A stretch of DNA of 64,000 nt from Mesorhizobium_G sp049840935 (GTDB lineage: Bacteria; Pseudomonadota; Alphaproteobacteria; Rhizobiales; Rhizobiaceae): assembly GCA_049840935.1 (NCBI GenBank), contig JASGJA010000015.1, positions 59,712 to 123,711 of the forward strand, given 5' to 3'. The translations under genes were made by a program, and so were the position numbers. Below, piece after piece: positions 61,402 to 64,000 of this stretch. Under the pieces are notes generated by a model. It was not told the DNA's origin, made no database searches, and saw nothing but the letters and a program-made list of their open reading frames with translations. Positions within the stretch are counted from its first letter, which is position 1. The number at the start of each line of letters is the position of its first letter.

Positions 61402-62175
61402 TCAGGCGTGGAGAATTTTCATCGCGGCATCGTGTAAGCGCGCATTTGCGGCGGCAACGATGCTACCACCCTGCTCCGCCGGTCCGCCATCCCAATTGGT
61501 GATCTTGCCGCCCGCCTGCTCAATGATGGGAATGAGCGCGACAATGTCATAGGGTTGCAATGCAGTCTCCACGACCAGATCGACCTGCCCCGCCGCGACC
61601 ATTGCGTAGGCGTAGCAATCCGTGCCGTAGCGCGAAAGTTGCACTGCTTTTTCCAGCCGCCCAAACGCGTCCTTCTGCGCATCCTTAAACAATAGCGGTG
61701 TGGTGGTGCACATGGTGGCGTCAGCAATGGATTCTGTGGTGCGCGCTGCGAGCTTGTTGGCCCCATGCGGCCCCTCATAAAACGCCCCCTGCCCTGTTGC
61801 GTAGAACAGCTCGCCAATGAATGGCTGCGCCATCATCCCGGCGATGGCGTCTCCATTGCGCGTGAGGCCAACCAGCGTTCCCCACAGCGGAATGCCGGAT
61901 ATAAACGACCGCGTACCGTCAATGGGATCGACCACCCAGACATGCTCGGCGTCGGCGTTTTCCGACCCGAACTCTTCGCCAAGAATGCCGTGATCCGGGA
62001 ATTGCTCATTAATAAGCGCACGAATGGATCGTTCGGCCTGCCGATCAGCCTCGGTAACGGGATCGAACCCACCCTCCACCTTGTTGGTGACAGCCCCTTG
62101 CTGGCGAAATCGTGGCAGGGACTCGCGCGCAGCCGCAGCCGCGATGCGGCGCATGAATTCTGGATCAATCTGCAA
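61402..62175 (-). CDS. hisN: Histidinol-phosphatase (inositol monophosphatase family)
   Basis: A 257-residue Mg-dependent phosphatase of the IMPase fold, the alphaproteobacterial HisN type, which dephosphorylates L-histidinol phosphate. Metal-binding motifs: ILGEEFGSE, WVVDPIDGTRSFISGIPLWG (two Asp near 80-85) and LQPYDIVALIPIIEQAGGKITNWDG (third Asp near 205). The TTG start has GAGGCGA just before it. The MmgR small RNA is encoded divergently in the 200-base gap upstream. SuhB-like inositol phosphatase activity is an alternative reading. Confidence 0.9.
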   Translation of the reverse strand: MQIDPEFMRRIAAAAARESLPRFRQQGAVTNKVEGGFDPVTEADRQAERSIRALINEQFPDHGILGEEFGSENADAEHVWVVDPIDGTRSFISGIPLWGTLVGLTRNGDAIAGMMAQPFIGELFYATGQGAFYEGPHGANKLAARTTESIADATMCTTTPLLFKDAQKDAFGRLEKAVQLSRYGTDCYAYAMVAAGQVDLVVETALQPYDIVALIPIIEQAGGKITNWDGGPAEQGGSIVAAANARLHDAAMKILHA

Positions 62176-62240
62176 GGTCGCCTCATGAAGAACTTACGTT
62201 GCGTAAACAATACAATTGTTGCGATTGCAAAATAGCACGC

Positions 62241-62268
62241 TTGACATTTGTGCATCGCAACATAGTCT
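62241..62268 (+). promoter_or_regulatory. Sigma-70 promoter of the MmgR RNA
   Basis: TTGACA, 16-base spacer, TAGTCT; a transcript start near 62274 is expected, right at the first stem of the RNA. Confidence 0.75.
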
Positions 62269-62273
62269 AACTC

Positions 62274-62358
62274 TCGGACGGAGTGATCTGTCCGCGCCCA
62301 GCTTGGGCGTTTCCTCCCTAGACTTGACCGCATCGCGCAAACGGTGCGGTTCTTTTTT
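62274..62358 (+). ncRNA. mmgR: MmgR (alpha-r8 / suhB family) small RNA
   Basis: An ~85-nt transcript with CGGAC/GTCCG and GCCCA/TGGGC stems, the single-stranded TTTCCTCCCT (62310-62319) that marks this family, and an intrinsic terminator ACCGCA...TGCGGT followed by six T. The family was first named after its position near suhB-like phosphatase genes, as here beside hisN. In Sinorhizobium it is a trans-acting, Hfq-bound RNA limiting polyhydroxybutyrate storage under nitrogen shortage. Confidence 0.8.
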
Positions 62359-62378
62359 GGCCCATTGCTCGCCGTTCG

Positions 62379-63269
62379 CTACTCCGCAGCCAGCGGCAAA
62401 TCGCCAAAACAATAATCTGGCAGTGCCATAAGATCGGCCACAAAGCTCGTGATTTCTGCTGCCAACGCATCGAAACCATCCGATTTTTGCAGCGTGTGCT
62501 CGTCCATATACAGACCGCGATTGATCTCGATCTGGATCGCATGAACGCCCCGCGCGGGTCTGCCATAATGTTCCGTGATATAGCCGCCCGCATAGGGACG
62601 ATTATGCGCCACGCTGAACCTGCGATCCGCTAAAAGCTGGATCGTTGCTTCGGACAGCGTGCGCGACGCAGAACTGCCAAACCTGTCGCCTATGATGAAA
62701 TCAGGCCGCATACCGGAATCGCCCAAGCGAATGCCCGCGGGCATGGAATGGCAATCGACCAGCACCGCATAGCCAAAGCTGTTTCGCGTTTCGTTCAGAA
62801 GTTGCTTCAGCGTGGCGTGATAGGGTTGATAAATTCGCTCGATCCGGTCTGTCGCCTCGGAAAGAGGCAGGCGGTGAGCGTAAATTTCCACGCCCTCACC
62901 AACGAGTCTCGGCACAGTGCCCAGCCCACCGGCAACGCGCGGCGAGCGGGTGTTCGCATATGGCGGCAGAGGATCGGAGAACATGCGAGGGTCGAGTTCC
63001 CACGGCTCTCGGTTCACGTCGAGATAGGCGCGCGGAAAGTGCGCAGAAAGCAGCGGCGCGCCGAGCGCCGTGACGCAGCCGAAAAGCTCGTCCACATAGG
63101 AATCTTCCGAGCGACGAATCGCGATCGAATCAAGCCGCGACATTTCCAGAAAACGGGCCGGATAGTATCGCCCGCTATGGGGCGAATTGAAAACAAAAGG
63201 GACACGCTGTTCTGCTGCACGGCTGACCGCAAACGCGCTGGAAGGAGAAAAATCTTCCGAAACGCTCAC
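62379..63269 (-). CDS. N-formylglutamate amidohydrolase family protein
   Basis: A 296-residue predicted zinc hydrolase of the HutG/N-formylglutamate deformylase family. Motifs: PFVFNSPHSGRYYP, RRSEDSYVDELF, FPRAYLDVNREPWELDPRMF, AVLVDCHSMPAG, PDFIIGDRFG, YAGGYITEHYG and IQIEINRGLYMDE. A GTG start with GGAG seven bases upstream is preferred; the frame extends 36 bases further to a TTG. Such proteins in rhizobia are often not in hut clusters and may act on other N-formyl compounds. Confidence 0.87.
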   Translation of the reverse strand: MSVSEDFSPSSAFAVSRAAEQRVPFVFNSPHSGRYYPARFLEMSRLDSIAIRRSEDSYVDELFGCVTALGAPLLSAHFPRAYLDVNREPWELDPRMFSDPLPPYANTRSPRVAGGLGTVPRLVGEGVEIYAHRLPLSEATDRIERIYQPYHATLKQLLNETRNSFGYAVLVDCHSMPAGIRLGDSGMRPDFIIGDRFGSSASRTLSEATIQLLADRRFSVAHNRPYAGGYITEHYGRPARGVHAIQIEINRGLYMDEHTLQKSDGFDALAAEITSFVADLMALPDYCFGDLPLAAE

Positions 63270-63410
63270 GCCGAAACTCCAAAAGTCGCTGTAAACATAG
63301 CCCAAACTGCCACTTGCGCTGTCTGGTGTCCAGCGACATTGATCTGCGATATCCGCAAGAGCTTTGGGCCAAATTCACTTGATGTTTACCATCCCACAGC
63401 CATATGAATG

Positions 63411-63418
63411 ATGGTTAA
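63411..63418. promoter_or_regulatory. CtrA-like site upstream of cpdR
   Basis: ATGGTTAA (TTAACCAT on the other strand) about 50 bases before cpdR, paired with TTTACCAT 20 bases earlier in inverted orientation. CtrA control of cpdR is known in Caulobacter. Confidence 0.4.
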
Positions 63419-63465
63419 TTTTGGGAACGCTTCGCCAATATCGAAGCTGGACGGACATAATTGCA

Positions 63466-63828
63466 ATGACGCGCATTCTGCTTGCAGAAGATGATGAGGA
63501 TATGCGCCGCTTTTTGGTGAAAGCCTTGGAGCGCGCGGGCTATCAGGTGATTGACTTCGACAATGGCGCCAGCGCCTTTGAAAGGCTGCGTGAAGAGCCC
63601 TTCTCGCTGCTGTTAACGGACATCGTGATGCCCGAGATGGATGGAATCGAACTCGCGCGGCGCGCGACGGAAATCGATCCCGACCTGAAGGTGATGTTCA
63701 TTACCGGCTTCGCCGCGGTCGCGCTGAACCCTGATTCGAAGGCTCCTCGTGATGCGAAGATCCTCTCGAAACCATTCCATCTCCGCGAATTGGTGACGGA
63801 AGTTGAGAAGATGTTGCAGGCCGCATAA
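63466..63828 (+). CDS. cpdR: Single-domain response regulator CpdR
   Basis: A 120-residue stand-alone receiver, the alphaproteobacterial cell-cycle adaptor that, when unphosphorylated, recruits ClpXP to degrade substrates; phosphorylation through CckA-ChpT blocks it. Acidic pocket AEDDEDMRR, phospho-acceptor in LLLTDIVMPEMDG (Asp near 52), FITGFAAVALNP and the Lys in KILSKPFHLREL. Sequence is almost diagnostic for CpdR. The ATG is taken where the fold starts; the frame is open 45 bases earlier. The CckA/ChpT genes are not in the window. Confidence 0.95.
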   Translation: MTRILLAEDDEDMRRFLVKALERAGYQVIDFDNGASAFERLREEPFSLLLTDIVMPEMDGIELARRATEIDPDLKVMFITGFAAVALNPDSKAPRDAKILSKPFHLRELVTEVEKMLQAA

Positions 63829-63920
63829 GGCTTCAACGACGCAATCGCCAGTTCACACTGATTTCCCCGCCAATCGCTATTGACGGGCAGAAACAAAAGT
63901 GTTGTATGCGCGGCGCGAAT

Positions 63921-63995
<75 letters not shown>

Positions 63996-64000
63996 TTCGT

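Overview
The window reads as a single chromosomal segment of an alphaproteobacterium of the order Hyphomicrobiales (Rhizobiales), most likely a Brucella/Ochrobactrum relative or a near neighbour in the Phyllobacteriaceae. The evidence is the gene content: a CpdR-type receiver, an MmgR (suhB-family) small RNA, a speF-type RNA leader on an ornithine decarboxylase, a ROSE-like thermometer on a small heat-shock gene, homospermidine synthase, membrane-bound ferritin MbfA, an Omp10-like lipoprotein, and short intergenic palindromes of the rhizobial RIME type. Genes are densely packed, moderately GC-rich and almost all housekeeping or metabolic. I see no prophage, CRISPR array or transposase.

Layout. 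0-10 kb: end of a DUF2333 operon, fhs (one-carbon metabolism), an MFS carrier, an AzgA-type purine permease, an L-lactate dehydrogenase, an SCP2 protein and an M20 peptidase. 10-21 kb: a GNAT, ornithine decarboxylase with a ~390-nt structured leader, a LysR regulator, a nickel/cobalt handling group (DUF1007, NicO permease, small membrane protein, CDF exporter), an aminotransferase, an SDR, a DUF533 protein and the tRNA hydroxylase TrhO. 21-28 kb: muramidase, KDPG aldolase, a choline-sulfate module (LysR, betC, choX) and mbfA facing a Crp-family regulator. 28-42 kb: DUF882 envelope protein, an orphan sigma-54 response regulator, oligoendopeptidase, pabB/pabC, homospermidine synthase, an Omp10-like lipoprotein, a PaaK-like protein, a LysM-tailed 5'-nucleotidase and hemH.

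42-54 kb: FAD oxidoreductase, SPFH/NfeD pair, kdsD, an outer-membrane barrel, a lytic transglycosylase, a DUF459 SGNH protein, Hsp20, an alpha/beta hydrolase and a HigBA toxin-antitoxin pair. Four genes here (FAD oxidoreductase, kdsD, DUF459, gltB) are broken by nine single-base insertions in total, every one +1 and nearly all in short homopolymers, while the encoded protein stays conserved. I read this as probable sequence error rather than decay. 53-64 kb: gltB-gltD (glutamate synthase), an AT-rich FkbM methyltransferase that looks imported, threonine aldolase, hisN, the MmgR RNA, N-formylglutamate amidohydrolase, cpdR and tRNA-Val(GAC).

The strongest regulatory signals are RNA-based: the speF leader, a sigma-32-like promoter plus ROSE-like leader, MmgR, and an unassigned strong intrinsic terminator at 51126-51155 that implies an unrecognised small RNA. 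Functional links include polyamine synthesis (ornithine decarboxylase to putrescine, homospermidine synthase to sym-homospermidine), choline-sulfate use as an osmoprotectant source, and nitrogen assimilation through GltBD. All identifications come from reading motifs by eye; no database search was run.
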